A stretch of DNA of 64,000 bases from positions 1,920,499-1,984,498 of the forward strand of contig PTEX01000015.1 in NCBI GenBank assembly GCA_003342815.1, written 5' to 3'. The notes beneath the pieces are model-generated. The model saw only the letters and a list, made by a program, of their open reading frames with translations, did not search any database and was not told the origin of the DNA. Each line of letters starts with the position of its first letter. The stretch's first letter is position 1. Origin of the DNA: Eudromia elegans. Taxonomy: Eukaryota > Chordata > Aves > Tinamiformes > Tinamidae. Below, one piece after another: positions 1 to 13,700 of this stretch. The position numbers and the translations under genes are program-made.

Positions 1-1606
1 AGTTCTTTTAGAAACTGAAACAGAAAAGCTTTTCTTCCTGTAATGACTGCTGGAACAACTTCTTTTGTGTGTTTCTTTCTTCATTTACATGTATATTTTA
101 TTACTGGACAAAACTGAAGTTTATGTAAATAACTAAAACATAAATTTTGTGAACACTTTGTATTTACATTGGCTTTTGCTTCATTGTCTGCATTTTCTTT
201 CTGATTGCATAAATATTCATAGCAAAACACCCAGGGAAATTTTTGAAGTGGTACACAGAGACTAAACTGTGCAGTTAATATTAATTTTAGTAAGTCACAG
301 GGTTATGTTCTCACACTCTAATTTGAAAATTTACCTTCTGCTTTTCATCATCTAAAATTACTGTAAAATCCATACTATGCATTGTTTGCATTTCCCACTC
401 TACAGTCTATAAATATATAAGAGATATTCAGTCTTTTCCTATAGATACCGATCAAGATGCTCTGGCAGCTTTTTATACCCAAAGGAAAAAATCCCCAGTC
501 TAGTTAGAGTTACCAAACTCCTCACGCAGCTCTCAATCCTTATCTCTAAAGATGTATCCATTAATTCCTTTGCTAAAATGCTTATTTAGATACATAGCAG
601 ATTATTATCCTGGGAACCTCTGACATAATTAAAAGTACAATTACCAAGAGTAAGATCAAAGATACCCCTAAAACTAGAATAAGACATAATCTACCTGATA
701 ACCTAACAAACAGACCCAGAAACCATGCTTTGACATTCCTCCCTCAGAAGCTGATGAAAGTAGAGTCAATTTTTGCCATTTCACTATATTTGAGCTTTTC
801 TCACAATGTTCCAGGAAAGGTCAATCAGGGTACTTTAGAGAAAAGCTGTCAGTAGAGAAAGTTACAAGCTTAGAGTTACTTACAATGTCTTGCTATAGAT
901 TCCCGCTATTTCCCAGCTCATAGGCTTTAGTTTTCACGGTTGTTGCTTCCTAGCAGCTATTATACACCTCCTGGAAGCTGGGAAAGGTGAGGGAGGAAAG
1001 AATTTTCTTTCCCACACATAAAACTTAGCGAGGTTCACGTGGCTTTAGTGGCCTCTCAGAGAGAGGTGGTGAAACCCGTAGCCAGCACAGGAGACTCAAA
1101 GTAGCATTTCTGCAACAGGTAGAAATGTGATGGTGACATAACAGCAGTAGGTTTGAAGGATCTATACTGGGAAAATCTAAGAGGGGATTGCAGAGGCCTT
1201 AAATAGGGTGTAATCAGGAGGTAGAGAAGAAAGGGAGGTCTGTATGGGAGGATAGTGTAGATCTAAGTGGAAAAAGTAGGTCTTCCAAGATGCTTGTTGC
1301 CCAGATATGAGACCTTGGGACTGAGAAGCAATGGGGATGTGTGGCTTGGGGTGGGAGCTGCTGTGGGACGACTGCATCTCTTACCGAGACAGCAGTCTGG
1401 GCAGAGGGACTCACAAAGCCCTACCTGACCAAGAGCCCCCTGGGCTGAAGAGGATCTGGCCTGAAGACCCACACGCCTCCAGCCTTCCCCCTGGAATGGC
1501 ACAGCCCTGTCTGATAGCTTCTCAGCTTAAAATACACATTTATTTTTAGCCTGTTACTCAGACAAGGATGTTTAAGTGCCTTTCTCCACAACCCATTTTC
1601 CTAACT

Positions 1607-1626
1607 GCTAACTCTTGCTAACTCTT
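1607..1626. repeat. 10-bp tandem duplication, 2 copies
   Basis: GCTAACTCTT occurs twice in direct succession without mismatch. This is a replication-slippage-type duplication with no visible function. Confidence 0.85.
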
Positions 1627-2429
1627 CATGGGACTTGGTTGAGATTACCCAATAAATCAAAAAGATTTACAGCTATGAAGACAAGCATCACGACCAGAAA
1701 TGCAAAAGCCTTTTTTTTTCTCTCTCTCTTTTTTTGGAAACCAGATGACAATAAACTTTCCATTTTCCACTTCAAATTTAGTTATTTTAATGAACTTTTT
1801 CATTTTAGTGACATTTACTTTGCTGACAGAGCAACTAGAAAGTTAGTTCCCTGAGAGTAAGATCTACCTAATGACAAGGGAAATCCTTTCAGTCTCTACC
1901 TATATATGCACAGACATACCTCAAGAAATCAAGATCATTTTATAAAGCTACTGAAGGAATGAAAACAATACTACAGAGAACTCTTCTGCCCTTTGGTTGC
2001 TCTTTTCCTGCTGTCAGGAAAAGCCAGCTGTGTCTTTGATCAAAAAGTTTCTTCTTCCATATTGCAGATCATTTCAGCCTTTTTCTTTTTTTCTGGATGA
2101 TCATTTAAGACTTGATTTTGTACTCATCTCTGTCCAACAGCAGGAGTGTCCTCTCTCATGTGCTGACCAGACTGAATTTCTCTTGCTCACCATGCAGCAC
2201 GTGGTATTAAGTAACAGTGATGTCACTGAAGAGCATCTTCCTTTCTAAGCCATTGTTTCCTTTGACAAATACTGGAAAATAATATCAAAGGTAGGAAAAG
2301 AATGTAATGAGGGATCAGACTACTAAAGAAGTAAAAGCCACAAGAGTGACACCATCTATGAGTTATGATGACCTGATTTTATATCAAGCAGGTTTTGGAA
2401 GAGCTTTGGTGGACAGTCGACCGGAAATT

Positions 2430-2451
2430 CTTAGGACTATCTTAGGACTAT
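2430..2451. repeat. 11-bp tandem duplication, 2 copies
   Basis: CTTAGGACTAT occurs twice, head to tail, without mismatch. It is a minor local duplication. Confidence 0.85.
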
Positions 2452-4589
2452 TTCAAGGCAAATGAGAAGTGTTGTCAACATAAAGCTTGAAAATGAGGAA
2501 TAAAAGCACACGAGAGAGTGGAAACAAGATCCTTTCCCCTTGACCGAATAACCTGTCTGAGCAACTTCAAGCTATGGCTTCTTGTATTTGGGAAATTATT
2601 GATAATCTGTTGAAAAGGAATCTCTTCCTCAAATAGGCAAATCTCAAACCAGAAATCTTTCTCCTCCAATAACCTAGTTATTTATCTAAAAAAAAAAAAA
2701 AACCAAAAAACTGAAAGAATAGAAAATTTAATGGCTTCTACTTTTTTTTGCTGTTATTTTCTGAAAAAAAAATAAGTTCACTGCCACTGTTCTATGGATT
2801 TTTCCTTTTACCATAATCTCCATGATATTCCATATTTTTAATCTCTATCTTAACCCATCTGCAGAAGCCTCTTTCTAGCCAACCAGCTACTGGGGAGGAA
2901 AGCAATAAGAAACAACAATAGCTTCCGTGACTCAGTGCTTCTGAGTAACTCTAGTTTCTATCCAACATTTTAAAATCTTTCTTTTAAAATATTTAAAAAA
3001 TAATAGCAAATGCAGAACCATAGTAAGTCCAGCTTACGGCTGTCCTTTAATAATAAGACCTGAACCAAAGGCAGTAGCAAGCCAAATCGGGCATTGTTAT
3101 GTAGATATTTTTATCACAAGTGCATGTAAATAAGGTCTGAAAAAGGGTTATTAACTTTTTAACATTTTAATATCTTACTAATGGTTTTCTTAATTAAATA
3201 TAACAGTCAAAGGATGCTAAGAGAAGTTTTTATGCCTTATGTTAAGAATTTGTGCATTTAAAGCTTACAGTAAGTTTTTGATATTAATGTTGATATCATC
3301 CTTGCCTTTCTATTTTTCCTCATAGATTACATCTTTGCTCATGTGCAACTGTTGAAATTTATCCAAGATACTAAAAAGAGTTTACTCGTACTGCATTGAA
3401 GAAACCTGTTCCAAAACACAAGCTGTATGTACAGTTTCTTTACTGTTTCAGCACTAGAAGCTCTTAGAAAACTCACTTTTCCCTTTCTTGTACCACTTGA
3501 AAAACAAGATATTATCACATGTAAAAGAAAAAGAGAAGCACATGGGGACTTGCACCCACTGCTGAATTACAAACATTGAAATCTTCAGTTTACACCGGAT
3601 CAAATCCTGAGAGCGCTTACCAATGCATCATTCACAACTGAGCAGCTGTAATTGAAAGAGATGGTCAAGCACACATATTTCCATGTCTCAACTCTTTATT
3701 TCAGCTTATTTGCTGATATACAGTGGTATCTATCTTACATGCTCCTTAAAGGAGACTTCCAAACAAAGTTTGAAGCTGCCAAATAATTAAATAATGGAAA
3801 AAATGGGAATAACTGTTGTCATTTTACCAGCTCTCCACATAGACCAAGATGTACTGTTCCACATTGCCAACACTAGCAAACAGCGCCAAGGCTTCAGAAT
3901 CCAAAATACAACACGTCCATGCCAAAGTTTAAATAATATATATATATTTTTAATGTGCTTTTAAACACTAATCATTCCTAAATAAATCAACAGTTTATTT
4001 ATCTTCAAGAAGAACTGTGGTCCAAATTAAGAGTTTGGAATACAACCATACGCACCCTTTAGTAATAACTTAGGCAAGCTATAGAGTAAGGCCACCCAAT
4101 CTTCAGCAGCCCCTACTACCACTTCTCATTCTCTCTTCCTGTAATTCCAGAGTCCTTGGCAAACTAGATTTTTATTCTCCTCTAGGTCGCTATCTGTGGA
4201 ACTGATTCCCAACATCTACTCCTCTTTCTTACTCAGGCCAGTTCCCAGCTGCTTTTGTGTCCTCAGCTTCAGTTGCTCTCTGCTATTAACTAAAGTCAAT
4301 GCCAAAACTGTAAGGATTGAAATTATATTATTACTGTAACTGACCCAAAAATATATTAAAATGGGCTTTTAGGATAAGAAGATGTCAAATGTAACTTACT
4401 TGCACTTTCACCATTCAGTTGTTGACATATGGCAATCTCATTGCAGTGCAACATGACATAGACTTTGGTCTACATACTATTTTGTAGCTTCATTTAGAGG
4501 TTGGATTCTGTGTAGGATATGCCATTACATAGACCAAATCTATAAGGCAGCACAGCTATGGGTATAAGCCTGGAACACCAAACAGGTCC

Positions 4590-4606
4590 TTTTTTTTTTT
4601 TTTTTT
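4590..4606. repeat. poly(T) tract, 17 bases
   Basis: An uninterrupted T run. On the minus strand it reads as poly(A), but the DNA that would lie upstream of it on that strand shows no gene or retroelement I recognise, so I do not call it a retrocopy tail. Confidence 0.85.
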
Positions 4607-4821
4607 CATAAGAAATGTACTTGTATGTGAGTACTTGCCAGTATTTGCTTGTATGCCAGATCTGGATTTCTATGTGAGCACACTATGTAAGCACAGGATC
4701 ACACTTCATCTCTGAACATTGTCTGAAAAGCCATTTTAACAAATATAATGTCTCCCTCTGGAACGAAGCTGTTTCACCAAGCCCACAAGGGTGCACTGAG
4801 TCCTTGATCTCAGGCAGAAAG

Positions 4822-4823
<2 letters not shown>

Positions 4824-4862
<39 letters not shown>
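4824..4862. repeat. (AAT)13 microsatellite
   Basis: Thirteen perfect AAT units. A perfect trinucleotide array of this length is likely to vary in length between individuals. It produces runs of I or L in translated frames, which should not be read as protein. Confidence 0.95.
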
Positions 4863-7256
4863 TGCAATTGATAATATGTACAAAATATGAGACTTTTGCA
4901 CAATACAGGCAATACTCTTCTATTGTTATCCACAAACACATTATGTCTTACTCCTTCCAGACGAAGCCTGAAATTTTCAGTAAGTAATTTGTCTGAACTT
5001 TGAGGACCATATGCTGAAATCCTCTAAAATATGCACTCTGTTTGGACAGTGAATTTCAAATTTAACGAAGCAAGCATTCTCTTATGTTCAGAAGTGAGGA
5101 AAACGGGACATAAATCTTTCTGTTTGAGCTCCATTCACATTTGAACATGAAACATGAGCACTTTTACGGCAGGGTAAAATTTTCTAATGTATTAAAAGCA
5201 TCTGCTAAAGCCTACCACTCCTAAAAAAGCCCACTGCTCCTAACTTTATCACTGCATTGCATATTTCACATAGCAGGTGTCTGTAAGCTTTTATACACAG
5301 TCTATTTCTAAATGAGAAAAAAAAAGAGAAAGAAAAAAATGTAGAAACAGTCTTATGATGACTATGCAATTTGCAAAAGAAAGCTCTTGAAATCCTGCCC
5401 TGAGCCACACAGAACTCCAGTTGAATAATTAATTGTATATTGACAAGGTCTTATAAAAGGAAAGCTCAGGGCTGTATTGATGTTTATGTCTTCATCTTAG
5501 CATTCATCAGAAAATGTCATTCTACATGAAACAATTATAGGTAGTGTATTTGTTTTTTGGCTCCAAAAAGCATATTGTATCCAAATTCTTAGGAAAGATA
5601 GTTGACTGATGTTGTTTTATAGTTATGAACATTAATGAGTTGCTTAAAATGTATTCTTTATGACCTACTAATTTCATTAACAGGTTATGGGTATTTTCAA
5701 GAAATTCATAAGAAATTCTTCTACATACACATCTACAAGCCTCAGTGTGTCACAAATATATTTTTTGGACTATTATATTTAAGTACTGCACATGAATTTC
5801 TGTGCACTTAGGAACCTTTAACAAACCTACATGAAAAATACACCAGAAAAAAAAGACAGTCCATAAACTTTTTAGCTAGGCTGTCAAAAAAGCAAACATA
5901 TCAAATAATACACAAAATCTGCAATTCTGTCCATCTGCTGTATTTCAGGATGAGAGAGAACACATTTTCATATCTTTCTTTTCCTATTTCATTTGCTATT
6001 AACTGAAGTAGGGCAGCATGCAATTTCTTGTAGAGCTCTATTACAGTACTGCAGATGCACTTAATAAATTGCACCTTCCATGAAAAGAAAAGGTGATGGA
6101 TTGAAAAATGTTTAGCACAACCATGCATAATTGATAGGTTCCCTGGTGCAAATAAGTGTCTGATAAATAATTAAATTTAATCTCATTATAAGAGTTTTCA
6201 TAATGGGATAATTTAATTAAATGAAAGCCAAAGGGTTTCTAGGGGTTGAAAGATGCTGGTGTTGCTATATTTGGCTAATGGTCTGGGGATAGTATAGTGA
6301 AGAAGGGTAATTCACATGGGTGCATGCATTATTTAATGAATCCCTCTGAGATGGAGGAAAGGACAGATCAATGATAACTTGTCATTTTATCATTGCTTAC
6401 AATGCACATTTAAACAACCTGAGAAATGTTAAAAAAAGAGATGGAGTCTTGCAACTCTTTGAATGCATCAGACCCCTCTCTGGCTTACAAAGACATTGCT
6501 TTTTCTTTTGCAATACACTATTGCACTTCCATCTGACATTGTTATTTTTTTTTTCTCCTTTCAAACTGTAAATAAGAGCAAAGCGTTACAAGCTACTGTA
6601 TGGTTAGGGCAAGGCTGCACCTAAGTGAAAGTTATAATGGATACAGCATGTATATCTGATACTAAAAAATTGATAGCTGTGTCATGTGGGACCCATTAAC
6701 AAGCTTTTTGAGAGGGCAGAGTTTTGAGCTTTAAGTCTCCAGAAGCACTTAGCTAGACTAGGATACTAAAACCATACAAGTCTAAGTAGTTAGCTCATTT
6801 GTAGGTAATCAGTTATGAATTAATATCAATAGTGAAGGTTATATTTTTTTCAGATAAGGCAGAAGTGTCATCTTGCACAGAGTAAATGTGCAAGATCCAA
6901 AAGCTAAATGGAGTGTTTTTGCCACCTACCCTGCCCTTTAGCAATGGCCTCTACGAACAAGCGTTCTCTCCTTCAGAAATTGTTATCTGTGAACTCTGAA
7001 CGCCATGACAACAGCAGTCCTGTGGTTTGCCCATTCCAGAAGGTCTCATCCATCTAATGGCACCAGATACTGACCAGCAGGATATAAAAAAGCTCTTCTA
7101 GAACAAACGTGGAGGGATGCAGAGGGCCATGGCTTTGTCTTTTGAGACATGAGAGTTATGTAATATTAAAAAAAATCACACTTTCATGAGTGTTCTTGTT
7201 ATATATCTTCTCATATCCTATTAAACCCTTCTGTGTAATATGGGTTACATTCTTGC
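4863..7256. other. AT-rich non-coding DNA, no gene seen
   Basis: No supported gene and no recognised interspersed repeat. There are short A- and T-rich tracts, for instance a purine-rich stretch around 5314-5340. Open frames are all below 80 codons and lack coding character. Confidence 0.6.
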
Positions 7257-7273
7257 AAAAAAAAAAAAAAAAT
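7257..7273. repeat. poly(A) tract, 17 bases
   Basis: An uninterrupted A run. The 100 bp before it contain no polyadenylation signal in a convincing position and no retrogene, so it is listed as a simple repeat only. Confidence 0.8.
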
Positions 7274-7530
7274 CTAGCATCAACTTGACCATTTCAGTCT
7301 TGGACTGGTGCCAGGGTCTGAGCACTGTGACAAGGAGGTGGCACGAGGATGCCTGGACCCACCCAGCAACCCCGACCACCGCAGCCCACGCGACTCCAAC
7401 AAACAGAGCTTGCAGTATTTGCCAGTTCCCTGAACTCTCATGGGAGTTTTCTCCCACCTTTCTTAACCTTCTTCACCAAAATGATCAGGTCTTAAATTTG
7501 ATACTTCTCCTTATCAAAGCACATAAATGC

Positions 7531-7558
7531 TGAAGAATGAAGAATGAAGAATGATGAA
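7531..7558. repeat. (TGAAGAA)3 plus one variant unit
   Basis: Three perfect heptamer units followed by TGATGAA, which differs at one base. A short minisatellite-like array. Confidence 0.9.
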
Positions 7559-7653
7559 TATCAATTCCCTTCCCTTTTTTTAATTATCTGTGCCAATTTT
7601 CAACTGAGGCATAAATTTAGCACAAAGCCATTTTCTGAATTATTTCTTGTGCA

Positions 7654-7702
7654 TTTTTTTTTTTTTTTTTTAATGCAAGTATTTCTTTTTAATGCAAGTA
7701 TT
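7654..7702. repeat. T18 tract with a 19-bp duplicated flank
   Basis: A run of 18 T ends at 7671. The last T residues plus AATGCAAGTATT form a unit that is repeated once, 19 bp further on (second copy 7686-7702). This fits slippage anchored in the homopolymer. Confidence 0.8.
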
Positions 7703-10700
7703 CACCTTCTCAGGGACACATACAGGGAATGCAGTAGTCTTATTACATCTCATAAATGTTCTCCTAGGCATTTATACCTCTATATTCACTATGTATCTCA
7801 CATTGAAATACAGTTCAGTGCTCTGTGTTTTCCAGAACTGCCATTCTTTTGCACATCCATTCCCTCCTTAAGCTGAAGAAATACAGCACAATTTGGCTTT
7901 CCTGCTGCTGTTCAATTAGCTGGCTTTGGAACTTCTTCAACTGTAAACTATAGAAATAGAGTTCCTCAACCACGTAGAAATAGTAGCTTTTTAATTACAC
8001 TCTAACAAAAATGATTCATTAATCATTATAAAGATATAATACCATTTTCTCCTCAACTTTCTTTCTTCTTCTTTCTTTTACTTTCTTAAGTTTAATAGCC
8101 TCACAGTTTCTAGTTTTGGCTTTTATAAAATGAATAGTAATGCATTTTTAATTTAATGAGCTATAGTATAAAGATCCCCCTAAATGACTCTAAATTATTT
8201 TTCTATTGTTTATAAAAGCTAACCTCCTCCCATTATTTTATTATGGGCAAAAAACAAATCACACATAACTTGAGAAAATACCAGGGGCTTGGCTTTTCTG
8301 ACTTGGATTCCTAAAATTCAGTGGTCTGATTTCTATGAAAGTTCAATATTCTCAGTGTCTATTAAATGAGTTTCAGAGCCGGTGGACTGAAATTAAGACG
8401 TTCTTTTCTATAATTCTACTTCCTCAGGCACAGTCATCTATTTACATCTCTGTGAGGATTTGTGTACATTTTATTACCGCTTATTTAATTCAAACAGCTG
8501 GGAGGTAAGATCTCTGATGATTATTCAATAATCTACTTTGTCTTTTAAGAACTAATGAAGTTCTCCATCTAGTTCACTGCTTCTCCAAGGAGACCTCCAG
8601 TAAGTAATTTCAAACTAAAATACACAAGCTTTATAAAATTAATAGTTACCGTTCTTGACATAGAAACGATATAAAACACATGCGTTTCTTACTTCTATAA
8701 GCATTTCCACAACTGCTTGATGAAATATACCTTAACTTGGAATTACTCTGGGCAGTGTTCAGACTTTGGGGGGGTTGGGAAGGATGTTGGGATTTGCTAG
8801 ATTATGAGTGGGAAATTCCATTTATTTTTCCTACTGAAGTCACAAACTCCGATTTAAATAACTTTTTATTTTCTCCCCAGAATCTAGTACTCACATATGA
8901 AATGTTTAGCCAACAGCTATATCGAATGTTGCCATGGCTATCAAAACATAAAATTCTAAATATAAAATATAGATCAAAATCTGCAATTTCTACTACCTGT
9001 TACAATACTTTCCCAGACAGTAAGAAAAAAAATGCACGGAGTTATGGAAAGGAAAAAAGAGTCAAATGAAAAAATAAGATGGAGGGTGATGGCAAATCAA
9101 ACTGTCTATATGTGTATGCAGTATAATTCCCTTTATATTTTGGCTCTTTATGAGAATTCCTGCCCCCCATCTTAAACTACTAACTTTGGCAGTCAGCAGT
9201 TTCATGCAATGCTCCTGTATATTCAGAATTTAACACTGGCATGTGGCTAAATAATGGCTCCATGCATTCCAAAACACAGTAAAATAACCACAGCACAGCA
9301 TGGAAATACTGTAACTTCGGCTTGCAAATCCACTTGGTTGTAACTAGTGTTTCTATACGCCAGCGTTTTCTAGTAAAGAGTCAGTATCCAGCAATAAAGA
9401 GTAAACCAATAAATGTTTTCATAAAGCTCTGCTCTCTGCATGCATGCACCGAAGTGCAGGAATTATGAGGAAATCGAAGAAATATATGTAATATTCATCC
9501 TGTTAAGTGCTTTCCAAAAATCATTTTAGGAACTACTATCGTACCTAAGTTGCTGAGTGTTTGGGTCACATATAGTTTATCCTTTTTTTCATTTCTTTCA
9601 AAATGCACCCTCTGTAAACATAACTTTTTTATTCCACTATCACTTAAAAATAGGAGTGAATCTTTTGTATGATGACACTGTGGTAAATTTCAGATGATTT
9701 CTTCAAAGTATATAAATTAAATCTGAAAACGGCTTCCCACATGAGCAGTTATTTTACTACCGTCGCAAATTACATGAATCTGTATTCCAGCCTGGCTTTT
9801 ATATAAAAGAATGAACGGCAGCACTTGAATTTACCCTTTTAACTGATAGAGCTTAAAAGCCATAAATGACTCCCAAATAATTTTCTGTTCTCGAAGTACC
9901 AATTCATGTCAAAAGTGTTCTCACCTAAATGGAAGTGTAATAGGCCACAACAACCAATCAAATGCTATAGCTTTGCTGCCATTTCTGGACTCCGTCCTGC
10001 TGCTGTGAAACCCTTCCCCAGCTGATTTCCATGACCTCGGCTCTCTCTGAGACACACTGGTTGGCATAATGAACAACAAGACTTTGGCTACGCTGGAGGC
10101 AAAGTCTACTTAAAATAGAAAGGAGCCAAACACTAATATTTTTCCTGCTTACGGCCTGGGACGGATGCTCTGAATGGAACTGTCCAAGATCGGTGGAACT
10201 TGGACCTCATGTACCAAAATGAAAGCCTCCACCATTGGGATGCTATAAAGCACTCAGTACACCTGCTCAAAAACCTCTCCGTCACTTTGTGTAATACTCT
10301 TTCTTTTTCATTAGGATCCATAACCAAAACTACATGAATTCTTTCTCACTTTTCCTTTTATTAAAACGGACTCAGTGATCTACTCCCTTCAATTCCCACA
10401 CTTTTCTATCCACCCATATAGTACTTTTTTCCACTGAATTTCCTGAAAGGGTCTGAGGATGAGCAGGAAATGCTAAACCCCCACCCATAAATGCAAGAAA
10501 GAAAAAAAAAACAGAAAAAGAAAAAGAAAGTTTTCCACCTCCTTTCCACTTTTACTTCGAGCCAAAGTAAACTGGGTCTCTAAGTACATACATACATATG
10601 ATGGGAAAAAATCTCAAGAAACTATATATAAAATAGTCAGGGATTCTCAAAGACTACCTCACGTGTCTTGCCAACAGTTTATCCTCTAAACACGCTGAAG

Positions 10701-13700
10701 AACCTACTTCACTGAGGCTTTATGAAAGCTTCAGCCTCATGAAACCCAACTACAAGCCACAAGTTCCTCTAGAAGGACAAACACTGAGAGACCACTGAGA
10801 GACCAGCATAATGTTGTGACAGATAAGGAAGGCTCTGAAAACAAGTGTGAATCTGGTCTTTCCATTATTTTGCACATACTGATTTCTGGGGTCTGCAAGC
10901 TAGTTAATAAGGCAGAATAAACAATTTCCATGTTATTGGAATATTTGCCAGTGACAGATTTGCACTCTTACTTCTAGGCAGAAACAAGATTTCTTCTTTC
11001 AAATGGAGAATATATAAAATAAATATAAAATAAAATAATATAAAATAAAATTTTTAAAAAGTTATAAACAGAGCTTTTGGTCATTTCTGATTTTATGATG
11101 ATAGTCTCACCTTTTACTCTTGTAAATGAGGAAATATTCCCCGGTAGTCCCCAGTCCAGTCCTAATTCAGCCATAGGAACAAAACAATTTTGTATGGAGT
11201 GCAATCAAGGCAACTAAAACCAACTTTGTAGCACATTTTCAGGAAACTGAGATTCTTTTTTTTGTGAAAAAGAAACTGTCTGAAGCCAATAGTGTATGAA
11301 TAAACCATCCCCAGGCACAGCTTGGCTCTCCATCTGAGGAAGAGGGAGCCCACCAGTACCTCCGCTGGTACAGTCTGTGAACGATACGGCTCTGAGAAGC
11401 TAGCTCCACCAAGACAGGTCTCTGTCTTCAGTTCCACGTTTTCTAATAGGGAAGGTAAGAGATAGCACAAGAAAATTACTTATATCCTATGTATGACAGA
11501 GCAGGGGTTTGCATTATCTACCAAGAATTGAGCAGAGCGCATGCAAAAGGCTGCAGCAGAATCTCATGATCTGGAAGTACCTCTTCTAAAGCAAAATACT
11601 GCAACTTTCTAGCATCATTTCTGAACATCTCTGATTCAATGCTTTCCTTAATGTCCAAAGATACGATTCACTGGTTTTATACCCTGGCAGTGTCCACCAT
11701 GTTCTGTTGTAGGTTTGCAAGTCCACAGGCATAACAGGAACATCTGGTAATTCACTTCATTGCTGCATGTGCTTTACAATTCAGTAAGCTTTTAAGTTTG
11801 AGAGTTTATATACAATATAATGTATATACATATATCTTTCACAATAGTTCTTTGTATATCTCTCTATATATTGGTATAGATACTCAATATATCTCTGTTC
11901 TTCTGGATATGATGCACATATCTAGAGATAGGCATAGGTATAGATAGACACTGCAACTAATCTTTCCATAAATTTTTAGTTTCCTGACAGTGGTTGATCT
12001 CTCAGACTTAAGAAGTCCCACTAGAGCTTTAAGAAAATATAATTTAAAAAATTTGCCATCTATTAAATCAAAATTGCTGAAAATTTAACTTAACTTACAG
12101 TCTCACATTATTTACTGTATTATCTTCTGGTGCAATGAAGTGGTAAAGAAACAGTTCTTTTTTGTAATATTTCAATAATTATTTTGCAGAAATACTTTTT
12201 GTTTACCAAGCAAATTGTGTTACAAACTTTCTTAAATAAAGATAAGTACTGTTCAAATCATAAAATTATGGTACTAAAGGTTGCTATTCATATCAGTGAT
12301 GTTAATTATGCCATAAAGTTTCAGAAAGGCACATGAACATAGCTCCACAATATCACCTATTAAACATTTAAAAATACGCATTGTTTTGGCAAAAGCTCAG
12401 CTAGCCTTGCTTTCTGTCCTCAACAAAGGTACAATTTCCTCAATCTGAATAAAAGGGTTACTGCTGAATTTAACAAAGAACATCTGTTTTTCATTTGAGG
12501 TGCATTCAAGTGTTCATTAAAGTGTCCTTACCAGTCATTTGTGGCATTTTTTTTTCCTGCTTCAGGATGGTTTGTCTCCTAATACTGTGGCAACTTCAAT
12601 GTGTTACTTAAAAGAGTCATTGTCATTTTACCATTTTCTTTGAAAAATAGCAAGAGCAACATGAAAGAGAACCAGAAATGGATCTCATCTGACTTCTGTG
12701 TAAAGTGTAAGAGCAAGTTCTACAGTTCACCTTCTTCATACTTCCTAGGGGTGTTTATTCTTAGCAATTATTCATCTAGGCTTCATTGAACTTGAATACT
12801 AATAAATTCTAAGAAGTGAAACAAGAAGCCTTCGTGTCGTCTGCAGGGAGGCATAAGAAAACTCGGCGTTAAACAGTGAGTTATGAGTACTAGCACCTTT
12901 GGTTGCAGTTTTTTGTTACTTTTCATAGCAAGCCAGATCCGGTAAAAACATCTGAAAAAATAAAACAAATTATTTGCAAGTTTTTTTTTTATTGAATAAT
13001 GATTATCCTCCCATGACAATTGTAAAATGAAGGGACTCATTATAATCTCTCTATATGTATATTTAGATTTGTGTTGTCATGCTCTATAAAGTTATGGGAT
13101 GCATTTTATAGAGACCTGAACTTTAAAAAACAAACAAAAAAAAACCCCCAGAAGTTTTCTTAAGCTTTTTAAGCCAGTTCATAACTATGTACGATGACAA
13201 GTAATCATTCTTTCATTTTACTGGGTGCGTTATTTTTACTTATGGGTTTAAAATTAACGTTCTGTATTAACGTTTGCCTGGGTCAGGTCAGGAACGTTGA
13301 GCAGAGCGCAGTCACTGCATCTGGAGCAAATCAACCTTGGGAGCATTGCAAAACTACAAGCAAGGATAAAGACAAGTGCATGTACAAGCACTCGTACATC
13401 TCAAGTTAGACTGAAAACACACGGAAATGGGCAAGAAAAGTCAGCAAAAATTAAGAGGAGGTAAATGTGGACTTTAAATGCACAGGATGAACATTCCTAC
13501 AAGTTTTTTGAAACTAAAATAAGTATTTTCATAGTGGCACAGGTGGTTCTGATATTCAGTAAATGTAATGAAAGCATTGTCTGAGTGACCTGGACTATAA
13601 AAACACTTAAAGGCCCTTGTAGTCTGTCAACAAAAGGCTCGCAAGGAAGTCTGAGAACAAATGGCCTTCCAACTTACACTCTCCTTGCTGCTAGACACTA

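Larger units (their letters stand above)
1..4589. other. AT-rich non-coding DNA, no gene seen
   Basis: Stops are frequent in all six frames and the longest open frames are below 90 codons with no recognisable domain. I see no CR1 tail, no LTR-like ends and no RNA gene. Small features are a purine-run A15 at 2688-2702 and two short tandem duplications listed separately. The stretch at about 3100-3270 is rich in TTAAT and TTTAA words and could be a conserved block, but nothing in the sequence alone proves it. It could be intergenic or intronic. Confidence 0.6.

Noticed and set aside
4683-4939. Frames with long Ile or Leu runs, like a membrane segment
   Set aside because: They are translations of the (AAT)13 microsatellite.
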